DNA of 55,988 nucleotides from Oceaniovalibus guishaninsula JLT2003 (GTDB taxonomy: Bacteria; Pseudomonadota; Alphaproteobacteria; Rhodobacterales; Rhodobacteraceae). The stretch lies in NCBI RefSeq assembly GCF_000299575.1, contig NZ_AMGO01000062.1, positions 1 to 55,988 of the forward strand, read 5' to 3'. The translations under genes were made by a program, and so were the position numbers. The notes beneath the pieces are model-generated. The model saw only the letters and a program-made list of their open reading frames with translations. It did no database searches and had not been told where the DNA came from. Below, piece by piece: positions 15,421 to 24,146 of the stretch (its first letter is position 1; every line of letters begins with the position of its first letter).

Positions 15421-16416
15421 ATGACGGACGATCGGCCTGTCATCCTGGTATCGGGTGGCGCGGGATATATCGGCTCGCATGCGTGCAAGGTCTTGTCGCA
15501 GCGGGGATATCTGCCGGTCACGCTGGACAATCTGGCGACCGGCTGGCGCGACGCCGTCCGCTTCGGCCCGTTCGAACAGGCAGATCTGCTGGATCGCAAG
15601 GCTGTCGATCGCGTATTTCAGGCCTACAAGCCTCGGGCCGTCATGCATTTCGCGGCGCTGTCCGATGTCGGCGAAAGCGCGCGCGAACCCGGCCGCTATT
15701 GGCGCGTGAACGTCGGCGGATCGCTGAACCTGATCGAAGCCGCCATCGCCGCGGGCTGTCTGAACTTCGTCTTTTCGTCCACCTGCGCGACCTATGGGGA
15801 ACAGGACGGCGTGGTGCTGGACGAGGATTGCGCGCAGGCGCCGATCAATTCCTATGGCGCGTCCAAGCGCGCCATCGAGGACATGCTGCGCAATTTCGAG
15901 GCCAGTCACGGCCTGCGCCATGTGGTCTTCCGCTATTTCAACGTGGCGGGTGCGGACCCCGAGGGCGAGGTGGGCGAGTTTCATCGGCCGGAAACCCATC
16001 TGGTCCCGCTGATGCTGGACGCGATCGACGGCAAGCGTCCCGCCCTCACGCTGCATGGAACGGATTACGACACGCCCGACGGCACCTGCATCCGCGATTA
16101 CGTACATGTCATGGACCTGGTGGACGCGCATGTGCGCGGGCTGAAATGGTTGGAGGACGGACATGCCAGTCGGGTCTTCAACCTAGGGACCGGACAGGGA
16201 TTTTCCGTGCGCGAAGTTATCGCACGATCTGCCAGCGTGACCAACCGCCCCGTTCCCGTCACCGAAGGGCCGCGCCGGGCAGGGGACGCGACGGCGCTGG
16301 TCTCGGGCAGCCGCCGCGCCGAAGCCGAACTGGGATGGCGTCCCGCGCGCTCGACGCTGGAAAGCATGATCGCCGATGCCTGGCGCTGGCATCAGGGGCC
16401 CGGCTATTCGGCCTGA
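15421..16416 (+). CDS. galE: UDP-glucose 4-epimerase GalE
   Basis: This extended SDR of 331 residues has the NAD-binding motif GGAGYIG at 12-18, the FSSTCATYG segment with the catalytic Ser/Thr, and the Y145xxxK149 pair in SYGASKR. It interconverts UDP-glucose and UDP-galactose. The start used is ATG 15421, just after the galU stop; a GTG at 15409 overlapping galU would add four residues. It is convergent with ptsN, with only 16 bases between the two stops and no visible terminator. Confidence 0.95.
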   Translation: MTDDRPVILVSGGAGYIGSHACKVLSQRGYLPVTLDNLATGWRDAVRFGPFEQADLLDRKAVDRVFQAYKPRAVMHFAALSDVGESAREPGRYWRVNVGGSLNLIEAAIAAGCLNFVFSSTCATYGEQDGVVLDEDCAQAPINSYGASKRAIEDMLRNFEASHGLRHVVFRYFNVAGADPEGEVGEFHRPETHLVPLMLDAIDGKRPALTLHGTDYDTPDGTCIRDYVHVMDLVDAHVRGLKWLEDGHASRVFNLGTGQGFSVREVIARSASVTNRPVPVTEGPRRAGDATALVSGSRRAEAELGWRPARSTLESMIADAWRWHQGPGYSA

Positions 16417-16432
16417 CTGAAAAGCGGCGATT

Positions 16433-16897
16433 TCAAACCGGGATCGTGCGCCGTCCGGCAATCAGCATCGTATGCAGGGTGGCCGGGTCGTCATTGGCCC
16501 GCAGCATCGCGCAGAGTTCCGGGTCGCGCAGCGTCCGGGAGACGACGGCCAGCGACTTGAGGTGCTCGACACCCGCATCGAGGGGGGCGAACAGCCCGAA
16601 GACCAGATCGACCGGCTGCCGATCGACCGCGCCATATTCGACCGGCCGTTCCAGCCGCAGGAATACGCCATGCACCCGCGTCAGCCCGTCAAGGCGCGCA
16701 TGGGGCAGCGCGACACCCTGTCCGACGCCCGTGGGGCCAAGGCTTTCGCGTTCCAGCAGACCTTCGATCACGCGGTCGCAGTCCATGCCGTAGACAGTAG
16801 AGGCGACTTCGCCCAAGGCGTGAAACAGACGTTTCTTGCTGGTCATCGCGGGGACCGTCCTGGTCGCCTCGGGCGCGAGAAGTTCGGAAAGTGTCAT
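16433..16897 (-). CDS. ptsN: Nitrogen phosphotransferase IIA component PtsN (EIIA-Ntr)
   Basis: This 154-residue PTS fructose-type IIA domain has the phosphorylated histidine in VALPHAR (H66). It accepts phosphate from EI-Ntr/NPr and regulates potassium transport, nitrogen responses or envelope functions by protein-protein contact. The N-terminus MTLSELLAPE matches the family; an ATG 12 bases upstream would add MQAG. It ends the rnd-lptCAB-hpf-ptsN series, a common order in alphaproteobacteria. Confidence 0.94.
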   Translation of the reverse strand: MTLSELLAPEATRTVPAMTSKKRLFHALGEVASTVYGMDCDRVIEGLLERESLGPTGVGQGVALPHARLDGLTRVHGVFLRLERPVEYGAVDRQPVDLVFGLFAPLDAGVEHLKSLAVVSRTLRDPELCAMLRANDDPATLHTMLIAGRRTIPV

Positions 16898-16933
16898 GCC
16901 TGCCTGCAATCCAAGCGCGACACGGGCCGCGCT

Positions 16934-17512
16934 TCAGGTTTTCGTATGAGGGTCGATCCAGCCGATGTTTCCGTCGTCCCGGCGATAGACGATATTGATC
17001 CCGCGATCCTGCTTTTCGTTACGGAAGACAAGCACCGGGGCGCCAGCCAACTCCATCTGCATCACCGCCTCGCCGACCGACAGCGAAGGCACCTGCGCCT
17101 CCATCTCGGCGATGATGATCGGCTGAAGCGTCTCGGGCTCCTCCGCGTCGGCGTCTTCGCTCGCCGCGAGGATATACGAGGCGCCGGCAAAGAGTTCAAC
17201 GGGCTGTGACCTGTCGCGGTGATGGTCCTTCAGCCGGCGCTTGTAGCGGCGAAGCTGCTTTTCCATCTTGGCGTTGCAGGCATCGAATGCGGCATAGATT
17301 TCAGTCGCCTTGGCGGTCGCCTGAACGGTCAATCCGGTCGACAGGCGAACGACGGCCTCGCAGCAATATTCATGCGCATCGCGCGAGAAGACGACGATCG
17401 CTTCGGTCGGCCGACCGGGGTATTTCGCGATGACTTCCTCGATCTCGGTCTGCACATGGGTTTGCAGCGCCTCGCCGATATCGATCTGCTTTCCGCTGAT
17501 CTGATAACGCAT
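16934..17512 (-). CDS. hpf: Long ribosome hibernation promoting factor HPF
   Basis: At 192 residues this is the long form. The N-terminal S30AE/RaiA domain occupies about residues 1-105 (MRYQISGKQIDIGEALQTHV, then the basic helix KMEKQLRRYKRRLKDH). A linker follows, then the C-terminal dimerisation domain from about 135 (VLVFRNEKQDRGINIVYRRDDG). The long form dimerises to join two 70S ribosomes into inactive 100S particles in stationary phase. A strong AGGAGG site precedes the ATG. Confidence 0.95.
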   Translation of the reverse strand: MRYQISGKQIDIGEALQTHVQTEIEEVIAKYPGRPTEAIVVFSRDAHEYCCEAVVRLSTGLTVQATAKATEIYAAFDACNAKMEKQLRRYKRRLKDHHRDRSQPVELFAGASYILAASEDADAEEPETLQPIIIAEMEAQVPSLSVGEAVMQMELAGAPVLVFRNEKQDRGINIVYRRDDGNIGWIDPHTKT

Positions 17513-17546
17513 CTCGCCTCCTGTTCTGTCCGGTAATCGTGACGGG

Positions 17547-17560
17547 CGGTCGCCCGACCG
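17547..17560. repeat. Perfect inverted repeat CGGTCG-CC-CGACCG in the lptB-hpf gap
   Basis: These 6-bp arms around a 2-bp centre lie in the 89-bp gap between lptB and hpf, about 35 bases upstream of the hpf start. There is no T tract on either strand, so it is more likely an operator or mRNA structure than a terminator. This gap is where rpoN sits in many other proteobacteria; rpoN is absent here. Confidence 0.35.
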
Positions 17561-17601
17561 TCCCGAAGATCAAGCCGCCGGGAAGGCAAGGGTTCCGGCA
17601 C

Positions 17602-18360
17602 TCAGGATAGACGGAAACCCTGGCCCAGGTATACCCGCTGAACGCTTTCGTCCTGAACGACCTCGGCGCTGGTGCCGCTCATCATGATGGCGCCGTCATG
17701 CAGGATATAGGCGCGATCCACGATGCCCAGCGTCTCGCGCACGTTGTGGTCGGTGATCAGCACGCCGATGCCGCGCCGCGCCAGATCGCCGACCATTCCC
17801 CGGATTTCGGCAACGGCGATGGGATCGACGCCGGCGAACGGCTCGTCCAGCAGCAGATAGCGCGGGTCGGCGGCCAGGCAGCGCGCGATCTCGACCCGCC
17901 GCCGTTCGCCCCCCGACAGGGCCAAGGCGGGCGCGCGGCGAAGATGGGTGATCGAAAATTCGGACAGAAGCTGTTCCAGCCTCTCGGCCCTCCGCTTGCG
18001 ACGGGGGACGTTGATTTCCAACACCGCGCGGATGTTGTCCTCGACGTTCAGCCCCCTAAAGATGGACATTTCCTGCGGCAGATAACCGATGCCCATGCGG
18101 GCGCGACGATACATCGGCAGCGTGGTGACATCCCGCCCCTCCACCGTGACCCGCCCGCCCTCGGGCACGACCAGGCCGGCGATGGCGTAAAAGCAGGTCG
18201 TCTTGCCGGACCCGTTCGGCCCCAGCAGCGCCACGACCTCGCCCCGTTGCAGCGACATGCTCACATCGCGGATGACCGGGCGTTTGCGATAGGATTTGCG
18301 AAGACGCTCGATCCGCAGGCCGCTGCCATCCGCCGCAAGGCTGAGATGCGGCTGAGGCAT
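17602..18360 (-). CDS. lptB: LPS export ABC transporter ATP-binding protein LptB
   Basis: This 252-residue ATPase drives LptFG extraction of LPS from the inner membrane. Walker A GPNGSGKTT is at 47-55, the signature is LSGGERRRVEIAR and Walker B is YLLLDEPFAGVDP. The stretch GIGVLITDHNVRETLGIVDRAYI is typical of LptB. The ATG overlaps the lptA stop by one base (TGATG). LptF/LptG genes are not in the window. Confidence 0.96.
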   Translation of the reverse strand: MPQPHLSLAADGSGLRIERLRKSYRKRPVIRDVSMSLQRGEVVALLGPNGSGKTTCFYAIAGLVVPEGGRVTVEGRDVTTLPMYRRARMGIGYLPQEMSIFRGLNVEDNIRAVLEINVPRRKRRAERLEQLLSEFSITHLRRAPALALSGGERRRVEIARCLAADPRYLLLDEPFAGVDPIAVAEIRGMVGDLARRGIGVLITDHNVRETLGIVDRAYILHDGAIMMSGTSAEVVQDESVQRVYLGQGFRLS

Positions 18361-18869
18361 CAGCGATCCCCGGTCTCGAAGATGGTGCGGACCCGCCCCT
18401 CCATCTGTCCGGTGCCGGTTCCAAGGTCGATGGTCAGCGTTTCACCCGATAGCGCCGTGGTGCCCTGGGTCAGGATGACGTCGCCAGTCATCACCACCGA
18501 TCCTGCGTCGATATCGTAAACCGCCCGCTGCGCTTCGGCCGCTTCGTGACCGTTGACCAGCGTGACGTTCCCTTCCGCCACCATCCGGGCGATGCGGCCC
18601 GACTGCGTTCCGGCACCGGCATAGAAAACCTCGACGCTGGATGCGGACAGCTTCATTTCGCCCTGCGTGATCAGGACGTTGCCCTGAAACACGGCCGTTC
18701 CGGCGGTCTGATCGACATTCAGGCTGTCCGACGCAACCTCGACCGGCAGGCTGGTATCCTGCCGCAATCCGCCAAAGCCCACCTCGGCCCCCTGTGGCCA
18801 AGCGGCAGCGGGAAAAAGCAGGATAGCGGCGGCCATCAACGACCGCGAAACGCTTTGGACCATCGTCAC
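18360..18869 (-). CDS. lptA: LPS transport periplasmic protein LptA
   Basis: This 169-residue protein has an N-terminal signal peptide (hydrophobic MAAAILLFPAAAWPQG). The OstA-like beta-jellyroll repeats are seen as ADSLNVDQTAGTAVFQGNV-type and EGNVTLVNG segments. LptA forms the periplasmic bridge carrying LPS from LptC to LptD. It overlaps lptC by 4 bases (ATGA) and lptB by one, so the three are translationally coupled. The assignment rests on context plus the repeated EG/QGNV pattern. Confidence 0.9.
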   Translation of the reverse strand: MTMVQSVSRSLMAAAILLFPAAAWPQGAEVGFGGLRQDTSLPVEVASDSLNVDQTAGTAVFQGNVLITQGEMKLSASSVEVFYAGAGTQSGRIARMVAEGNVTLVNGHEAAEAQRAVYDIDAGSVVMTGDVILTQGTTALSGETLTIDLGTGTGQMEGRVRTIFETGDR

Positions 18870-19489
18870 TCTCCGTCAGGGCCTGCTGAAAGGGTATCCG
18901 GGCGATATACCAGCTTCACCCCATCCGCGAAACGGAGAAGGTTGCGGTCCCCGTCCTTGCGCAGTTCCATCGACCCTGCCGCCAGAGTCCCGGCCGGCGC
19001 CTGACCCGTGACGGCGGTATCGGCGACCACCCGCGTCAGGTCCAACGCCGCGCGCAGCGCCTCCGTCCGCAGGTCATACCCGCTTGTCGTCACGATGCGG
19101 ATATCGCCTTCCAGCAGCAGTTCGGACCGGCCGGTATCCAGTGTTCCGCGCCTTGCGGACAGATCGACACGCCCCCCGCCCGCCAGATCGAGCGTCGCCG
19201 TCAGGTCGGACACGTCCGTGCGGTCGGGATCGGCAGGATCGGGAACGGCTTCGGACGCGGTGACGGTGATCGCGCTGCCGTCGCGGGTCAGGCTGGCATA
19301 ATCGGGGTTCTGCACGCGCCGTTCGCGCAGGATACGGTCCAGTTGGACTTCGGAATAGGGCAGATCGACCTCGCGCCCCCGGCGATCCGACAGAAGAAAC
19401 AGCGTCGACAGGATCCCCAGGGCGATCAGCGGCAGAACGATCTTCAGCCAGGCGACGATACGGGAATGGCGATTGTCACGGGCAGCCAT
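18866..19489 (-). CDS. lptC: LPS export inner-membrane protein LptC
   Basis: This 207-residue protein has one N-terminal membrane anchor (IVAWLKIVLPLIALGILSTLF, about residues 11-31) and a periplasmic domain with LptC/OstA-like strands (TATLDLAGGGRVDLSARRG, LLLEGDIRIVTTSGYDL). It accepts LPS from the LptBFG pump and passes it to LptA. It is first in the coupled lptC-lptA-lptB set, 86 bases after rnd. Sequence conservation is low in this family, so context carries much of the call. Confidence 0.9.
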   Translation of the reverse strand: MAARDNRHSRIVAWLKIVLPLIALGILSTLFLLSDRRGREVDLPYSEVQLDRILRERRVQNPDYASLTRDGSAITVTASEAVPDPADPDRTDVSDLTATLDLAGGGRVDLSARRGTLDTGRSELLLEGDIRIVTTSGYDLRTEALRAALDLTRVVADTAVTGQAPAGTLAAGSMELRKDGDRNLLRFADGVKLVYRPDTLSAGPDGE

Positions 19490-19575
19490 GAAAGGCCGTA
19501 AACGTGATGGCGTCAGGGGGCGTCATCGACAACATCTAGGCAAACCGCCACGGTCTTGCCACAGCCGCCGCCCGG

Positions 19576-20187
19576 TCAATGGGCGAATATGTCGATCTCG
19601 GCCCATCCGCGAAGATCCAGCATCGCGCGGGTCGGCAGGAAGTCGAAGCATCGCTGCGCCAGCTCGGTACGTCCCTCGCGCGCCAGCATGACGTCCAGCG
19701 CCTCGCGCAGGCGGTGCAGGTAAAGAACGTCGGAGGCGGCATAGGCCAGCTGCGCCTCGGTCAGTTCGGGCGCGCCCCAGTCGCTTTGCTGCTGGTACTT
19801 GGACACGTCGACGCCGACCAGTTCGGATAGTAGAACCTTCAGGCCGTGACGGTCGGTGAAGGTGCGTACCAGCTTGCTGGCGATCTTGGTGCAATAGACG
19901 GGCGACGCCAGCGCGCCGAAAGCGTTCTGCATCGCCGCGATGTCGAACCGTCCGAAATGGAACAGCTTGAGAATCGCCGGATCGGTCACCAGGCGGGCAA
20001 GGTTGGGGGCCTCGGTCTGGCCGCGCGCGATCTGGATCATATGCGCGTTGCCGTCGCCGCCCGACAACTGCACGACGCAAAGCCGGTCGCGATGCGGGTT
20101 CAGCCCCATCGTTTCGCAGTCGATGGCTACGACAGGGCCGAGATCCAGCCCGTCCGGCAGGTCGCCCTTGTAAAGATGATTGGCCAT
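19576..20187 (-). CDS. rnd: Ribonuclease D-type 3'-5' exonuclease (short form)
   Basis: This 203-residue DEDDy exonuclease shows motif I AIDCETMGL (D23, E25), motif II HFGRFDIAAM and motif III YAASDVLYLHRL. It has only the exonuclease domain and lacks the HRDC domains of full-length E. coli RNase D, as is usual for this gene next to lptC in alphaproteobacteria. Predicted role is trimming 3' ends of tRNA or other RNAs. It heads the minus-strand lpt block. Confidence 0.88.
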   Translation of the reverse strand: MANHLYKGDLPDGLDLGPVVAIDCETMGLNPHRDRLCVVQLSGGDGNAHMIQIARGQTEAPNLARLVTDPAILKLFHFGRFDIAAMQNAFGALASPVYCTKIASKLVRTFTDRHGLKVLLSELVGVDVSKYQQQSDWGAPELTEAQLAYAASDVLYLHRLREALDVMLAREGRTELAQRCFDFLPTRAMLDLRGWAEIDIFAH

Positions 20188-20247
20188 CGCACGTCCCCGG
20201 TCGTCGTCCGCGATCCTTAGACCGGGCGACGAGGGGGGACAAGCGCG

Positions 20248-21597
20248 CTAGACCGCCAGCGAGTGACGCGCGGCCCCCGTCGCATAGGCGTCGAACCCGA
20301 CCGCGACGAGACGCACCAGTTCGCGGTGCCGCAGGACCGGCCCGCGCGGACCCGGATCAAGCAGTTCGGCAAGATCGGGATCGAGTTCGGCCACGCGCTG
20401 CCTGACGTGATCGGGCGACGTTCCGGCCCTTTCGGCAACGCCGTCGATGTCGATCTCGAACCGGCACATCAGGTCGTCGATCAACTCCGCGTTCAGGCGG
20501 TCGTCGGCGGTCAGGACATGCCCCTTGCACGTGGCGAACCGATCCTCGCCTATGGCCTTGGCATAGGTGCCGGTCGAAACCTGGTTCTGTGCATAACCCT
20601 GCGGAAACCGCGAGATGGCCGAAGCGCCAAGCCCGACGAGCACGGAAGCGTCATCGTCGGTATACCCCTGGAAATTGCGCCGCAGCGTACCGGCGCGGTG
20701 CGCCGCCAGCAGGCCGTCATCGGCGCGCGCGAAATGGTCCATGCCGATCGTCTCGAACCCGGCACCCTCGAACCGGTCGCGGGCAAGTTCGAACAGACGC
20801 AGCCGGGCCTCGCCGTCGGGCAAGGCGTGTTCAGGGATGAGAATCTGGCGCTTGGCGGCCCAGGGAACATGCGCATACCCGTAAAGCGCCAGCCGGTCCG
20901 GCCCAAGATCGAGCACCTGCGCGACGGTGCGCGACAGGCTTTCGTCGGTCTGGAAGGGCAGGCCGTAAAGGATGTCGAGGTTGAGGTTCTTCACCCCCCG
21001 TGCGCGCAATCCATCGACGGCGAAGCGCGTCGCCTCGAAGCTCTGGTCGCGGCCGATGGCCGCCTGCACCTCGGGGGCGAAATCCTGCACGCCGAGGCTG
21101 GCGCGCGTCAGCCCCGCGGCCGCCACGGCATCCAGACGGTCGTCGTCCAGAACGGTCGGGTCGATCTCGACCGAAAATTCGTGCGTCTCCGCGGCGGGCA
21201 GGATCGCATGGATCGCATCCGCCAGTTCGGTGATCATCGGCGCGGGCAGAATGGTCGGCGTGCCGCCGCCCCAGTGAAGCCGCGACAGGCGGATATCGGC
21301 GGGAAGGTGCCGGGCCAGCAGGTCCAGCTCGGCCCTCAGCGTATCGAGATAGCCGCGCAAAGGTGCGTCCGTTTGCGTGCCTTGCGTCCGACAGGCGCAG
21401 AACCAGCACAGCCTGCGGCAGAAGGGAATATGGATGTAAAGCGAGATGGCGCTGCCCGGCGCGATCGCCTCGACCCATTCGCGGAACGTGTTGTCCCTGA
21501 CGCCCGTGCCGAAGTTCGGCGCGGTCGGATAGCTGGTGTAACGCGGCACCCGCGCGGTGAATAGGCCGTGACGGCGCAGAAGATCGAGCTTTGTCAT
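20248..21597 (-). CDS. hemN: Oxygen-independent coproporphyrinogen III dehydrogenase HemN
   Basis: This 449-residue radical SAM enzyme has the cluster motif C60xxxC64xxC67 (CRRLCWFC) followed by another Cys at 69 as in HemN. HWGGGTPTIL and the C-terminal domain (DLMCRFEIDID) are also family features. It decarboxylates coproporphyrinogen III when oxygen is scarce. The start chosen is the ATG at 21597; the frame runs on upstream but antisense to fnrL. It is divergent from fnrL, with an FNR box 34 bases upstream of its start, so anaerobic control is expected. Confidence 0.96.
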   Translation of the reverse strand: MTKLDLLRRHGLFTARVPRYTSYPTAPNFGTGVRDNTFREWVEAIAPGSAISLYIHIPFCRRLCWFCACRTQGTQTDAPLRGYLDTLRAELDLLARHLPADIRLSRLHWGGGTPTILPAPMITELADAIHAILPAAETHEFSVEIDPTVLDDDRLDAVAAAGLTRASLGVQDFAPEVQAAIGRDQSFEATRFAVDGLRARGVKNLNLDILYGLPFQTDESLSRTVAQVLDLGPDRLALYGYAHVPWAAKRQILIPEHALPDGEARLRLFELARDRFEGAGFETIGMDHFARADDGLLAAHRAGTLRRNFQGYTDDDASVLVGLGASAISRFPQGYAQNQVSTGTYAKAIGEDRFATCKGHVLTADDRLNAELIDDLMCRFEIDIDGVAERAGTSPDHVRQRVAELDPDLAELLDPGPRGPVLRHRELVRLVAVGFDAYATGAARHSLAV

Positions 21598-21631
21598 CGG
21601 GCGACATAAGGACCTTTCCGCCGGCCGCGCC

Positions 21632-21645
21632 TTGATCCGTATCAA
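21632..21645. promoter_or_regulatory. FNR box TTGAT-CCGT-ATCAA between hemN and fnrL
   Basis: TTGATCCGTATCAA is a perfect TTGAT-N4-ATCAA FNR-family site. It lies 34 bases from the hemN ATG and 12 bases from the fnrL ATG. It is well placed for activation of hemN. It is so close to fnrL that it should overlap that gene's promoter or start region, which suggests negative autoregulation. Confidence 0.93.
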
Positions 21646-21657
21646 GTTCCCGCCGAT

Positions 21658-22395
21658 ATGGGGTGCATGGAACTTGCTCCGCTCGCCACACGTCAATGTC
21701 AGGATTGCCCGATTCGCACCCGCGCCGTCTGTTCGCGGTGTTCGGACGACGAGCTTGTGGCATTGGAGGAGATCAAGTTCTACCGCACCTACCCCGCGGG
21801 CAGCACGATCGTCTGGGCGGGCGATGCCATGCCATTCGTGGCCTCGGTCGTCAGCGGATGCGCATCGTTGACCCGCAGCATGGCGGACGGGCGCACGCAG
21901 ATGGTTGGGCTGCTGCTGCAATCGGACTTCCTCGGGGATCCGTCGAGGACCGAGGCGCGGTTCGACGTTACCGCCGTCAGCAATGTGCTGCTGTGCCATT
22001 TCGACCGCGAAAGGTTCGCGCGCCTGACCGAGACGAACGCCCATGTGCGCGGCCGCCTGCTGGAAATGACGCTGGACGAGCTCGATGCGGCCCGCGAATG
22101 GATGCTGCTGCTGGGCCGCAAGACGGCGCAGGAAAAGGTGGCCAGCCTGCTTGTCATCTTCGCGCGGCGATTGGGCCAGCAGACCCCCGACGGGCTGCAA
22201 TTCGACCTGCCCCTGACGCGCGAGGCGATGGCGAACTATCTGGGCCTGACGCTGGAGACGGTCAGCCGGCAGGTCGCCGTCCTTCGCAAGACGGGCGCCA
22301 TTCGCACTCAGGGCGCACGCCATATGCTGGTTCCCGACCTCGATGCGCTGCTGGGGGCCAGCGGGGACGACGACGACGGCGATGTGCTGGCCTGA
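21658..22395 (+). CDS. fnrL: Fnr-type oxygen-sensing transcription regulator (FnrL/FnrP)
   Basis: This 245-residue CRP/FNR-family regulator has cysteines at 14, 17, 25 and 113, the spacing I recall for the [4Fe-4S] ligands of Paracoccus FnrP and Rhodobacter FnrL. This supports the ATG at 21658 (MGCMELAPL) over the one nine bases later. An effector-domain barrel is followed by a dimer helix and an HTH with LTLETVSRQVAVL, whose E-x-x-S-R reads TTGAT half-sites. Matching boxes are next to this gene, before ccoN and before ccoG. It lies between hemN and ccoNOQP, as in Paracoccus. Confidence 0.96.
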   Translation: MGCMELAPLATRQCQDCPIRTRAVCSRCSDDELVALEEIKFYRTYPAGSTIVWAGDAMPFVASVVSGCASLTRSMADGRTQMVGLLLQSDFLGDPSRTEARFDVTAVSNVLLCHFDRERFARLTETNAHVRGRLLEMTLDELDAAREWMLLLGRKTAQEKVASLLVIFARRLGQQTPDGLQFDLPLTREAMANYLGLTLETVSRQVAVLRKTGAIRTQGARHMLVPDLDALLGASGDDDDGDVLA

Positions 22396-22420
22396 CCGGC
22401 CGACGTTTAATTCGGCCGTA

Positions 22421-22434
22421 TTGACATGGATCAA
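22421..22434. promoter_or_regulatory. FNR box TTGAC-ATGG-ATCAA upstream of ccoN, followed by an inverted repeat
   Basis: TTGACATGGATCAA matches the FNR consensus with one change and sits 100 bases before the ccoN start. Directly after it, GGCGCC (22435-22440) and GGCGCC (22448-22453) form a hairpin or operator around GCTGGTC. FnrL activation of the cbb3 operon under low oxygen is expected. Confidence 0.9.
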
Positions 22435-22534
22435 GGCGCCGCTGGTCGGCGCCTGACATTTCCGCGATATGAACGCTGCGCATCCGTCCCGGTTCCGGGT
22501 CGGCGCCTGAACCTGCGGAAAAACGGATCTGTCC

Positions 22535-24136
22535 ATGAGCAACGTGCTTATTCTCACGGCCCTGGGTCTCGTCACCCTGTTTGCGGCCATTGCCGCGAAC
22601 TGGGGCCTCGACCTCGCCTATCAATTCCATGCCGTGCTGATCATGCTGGTCGCCGCGGGTCTGTTCATCTGGACCCTGCGGCGGGTGGACGAACCCGTCT
22701 ATGCCGATGCCCGCGTCCAGGCCGAACCCTATCTCGACGGGCCGATCCGGGCAGGCGTCATCGCCACCGCGGTCTGGGGCGTGGTCGGGTTCCTGGCCGG
22801 CACGTTCATCGCCTTCCAGCTTGCCTTTCCCGAACTCAACTGGGACTTCGCGCAGCCCTATACCAATTTCGGACGCCTGCGCCCGCTGCATACCAGCGCG
22901 GTGATCTTCGCGTTCGGCGGCAACGGCCTGATCGCCACGTCCTTCTGGGTGGTCCAGCGGACCTGCGGGACGCGGCTTTGGGGCGGCAATCTGGGCTGGT
23001 TCGTCTTCTGGGGCTACAACCTGTTCATCGTTCTGGCCGCGACGGGCTATCTGCTGGGCGCGACGCAATCCAAGGAATACGCCGAGCCGGAATGGTATAT
23101 CGACATCTGGCTTACCATCGTCTGGGTCGCCTACCTTGCCGTGTTCATGGGCACCCTGATGACCCGCAAGGAGCGGCACATCTACGTCGCCAACTGGTTC
23201 TACCTGGCGTTCATCGTAACGATCGCCATGCTGCACATCGTCAACAACCTGGCCGTTCCTGTCAGCATCTGGGGCAGCAAGTCGGTGCAGGTCTTCGCCG
23301 GCGTGCAGGACGCGATGGTGCAATGGTGGTATGGCCATAACGCCGTCGGCTTCTTCCTGACGGCGGGCTTTCTGGGCATGATGTACTACTTCGTTCCCAA
23401 GCAGGCCGGTCGCCCGGTCTACAGCTACAAGCTGTCGATCATCCACTTCTGGGCGCTGATCTTCCTGTATATCTGGGCGGGTCCGCACCACCTGCACTAT
23501 ACCGCGCTTCCAGACTGGGCCGCGACGCTGGGCATGGTGTTCTCGGTCATCCTGTGGATGCCCAGCTGGGGCGGCATGATCAACGGCCTGATGACGTTGC
23601 AGGGCGCGTGGGACAAGCTGCGCACCGATCCCATTATCCGCATGTTCGTGGCCAGCCTTGCCTTCTACGGCATGTCCACCTTCGAAGGGCCGATGATGTC
23701 GATCCGGGCGGTCAACTCGCTGTCGCATTATACGGACTGGACCATCGGACACGTCCATTCGGGGGCGCTGGGCTGGAACGGCCTGATCACCTTCGGCGCG
23801 CTTTACTTCCTGACGCCCAAACTCTGGGGCCGCCGCGAGATGTATTCGATCTCGGCCATCAACCTGCACTTCTGGCTGGCGACGATCGGTATCGTTCTCT
23901 ACGCGGCGTCGATGTGGGTGTCGGGGATCATGGAAGGGCTGATGTGGCGCGAAGTCGACGCGCAGGGGTTCCTGGTGAACAGCTTTGCGGACACCGTCGC
24001 GGCCAAGTTCCCGATGTATGTGGTGCGCGCGCTGGGCGGCGTCTTCTACCTTGCCGGGGGGCTGATCATGGTCTGGAACATGTGGATGACCATTCGTGCC
24101 CCGCGCACGAAGGCCGCCCTGGCGGCTGCGGAATAG
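22535..24136 (+). CDS. ccoN: cbb3-type cytochrome c oxidase subunit I CcoN
   Basis: This 533-residue, multi-helix haem-copper oxidase subunit reduces O2 at the haem b3-CuB site. Haem and copper ligand regions are visible: [34 protein letters not shown] (the CuB His pair) and [19 protein letters not shown] (haem histidines). The family-specific N-terminal helix precedes the core. It is the first gene of ccoNOQP, a high-affinity terminal oxidase for microaerobic growth. ccoO starts 10 bases after its stop. Confidence 0.97.
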   Translation: MSNVLILTALGLVTLFAAIAANWGLDLAYQFHAVLIMLVAAGLFIWTLRRVDEPVYADARVQAEPYLDGPIRAGVIATAVWGVVGFLAGTFIAFQLAFPELNWDFAQPYTNFGRLRPLHTSAVIFAFGGNGLIATSFWVVQRTCGTRLWGGNLGWFVFWGYNLFIVLAATGYLLGATQSKEYAEPEWYIDIWLTIVWVAYLAVFMGTLMTRKERHIYVANWFYLAFIVTIAMLHIVNNLAVPVSIWGSKSVQVFAGVQDAMVQWWYGHNAVGFFLTAGFLGMMYYFVPKQAGRPVYSYKLSIIHFWALIFLYIWAGPHHLHYTALPDWAATLGMVFSVILWMPSWGGMINGLMTLQGAWDKLRTDPIIRMFVASLAFYGMSTFEGPMMSIRAVNSLSHYTDWTIGHVHSGALGWNGLITFGALYFLTPKLWGRREMYSISAINLHFWLATIGIVLYAASMWVSGIMEGLMWREVDAQGFLVNSFADTVAAKFPMYVVRALGGVFYLAGGLIMVWNMWMTIRAPRTKAALAAAE

Positions 24137-24146
24137 GAAGCGAAGT

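Noticed and set aside
17541-17563. Inverted repeat between lptB and hpf as an intrinsic terminator
   Set aside because: No T tract follows on either strand. It was kept only as an inverted repeat.
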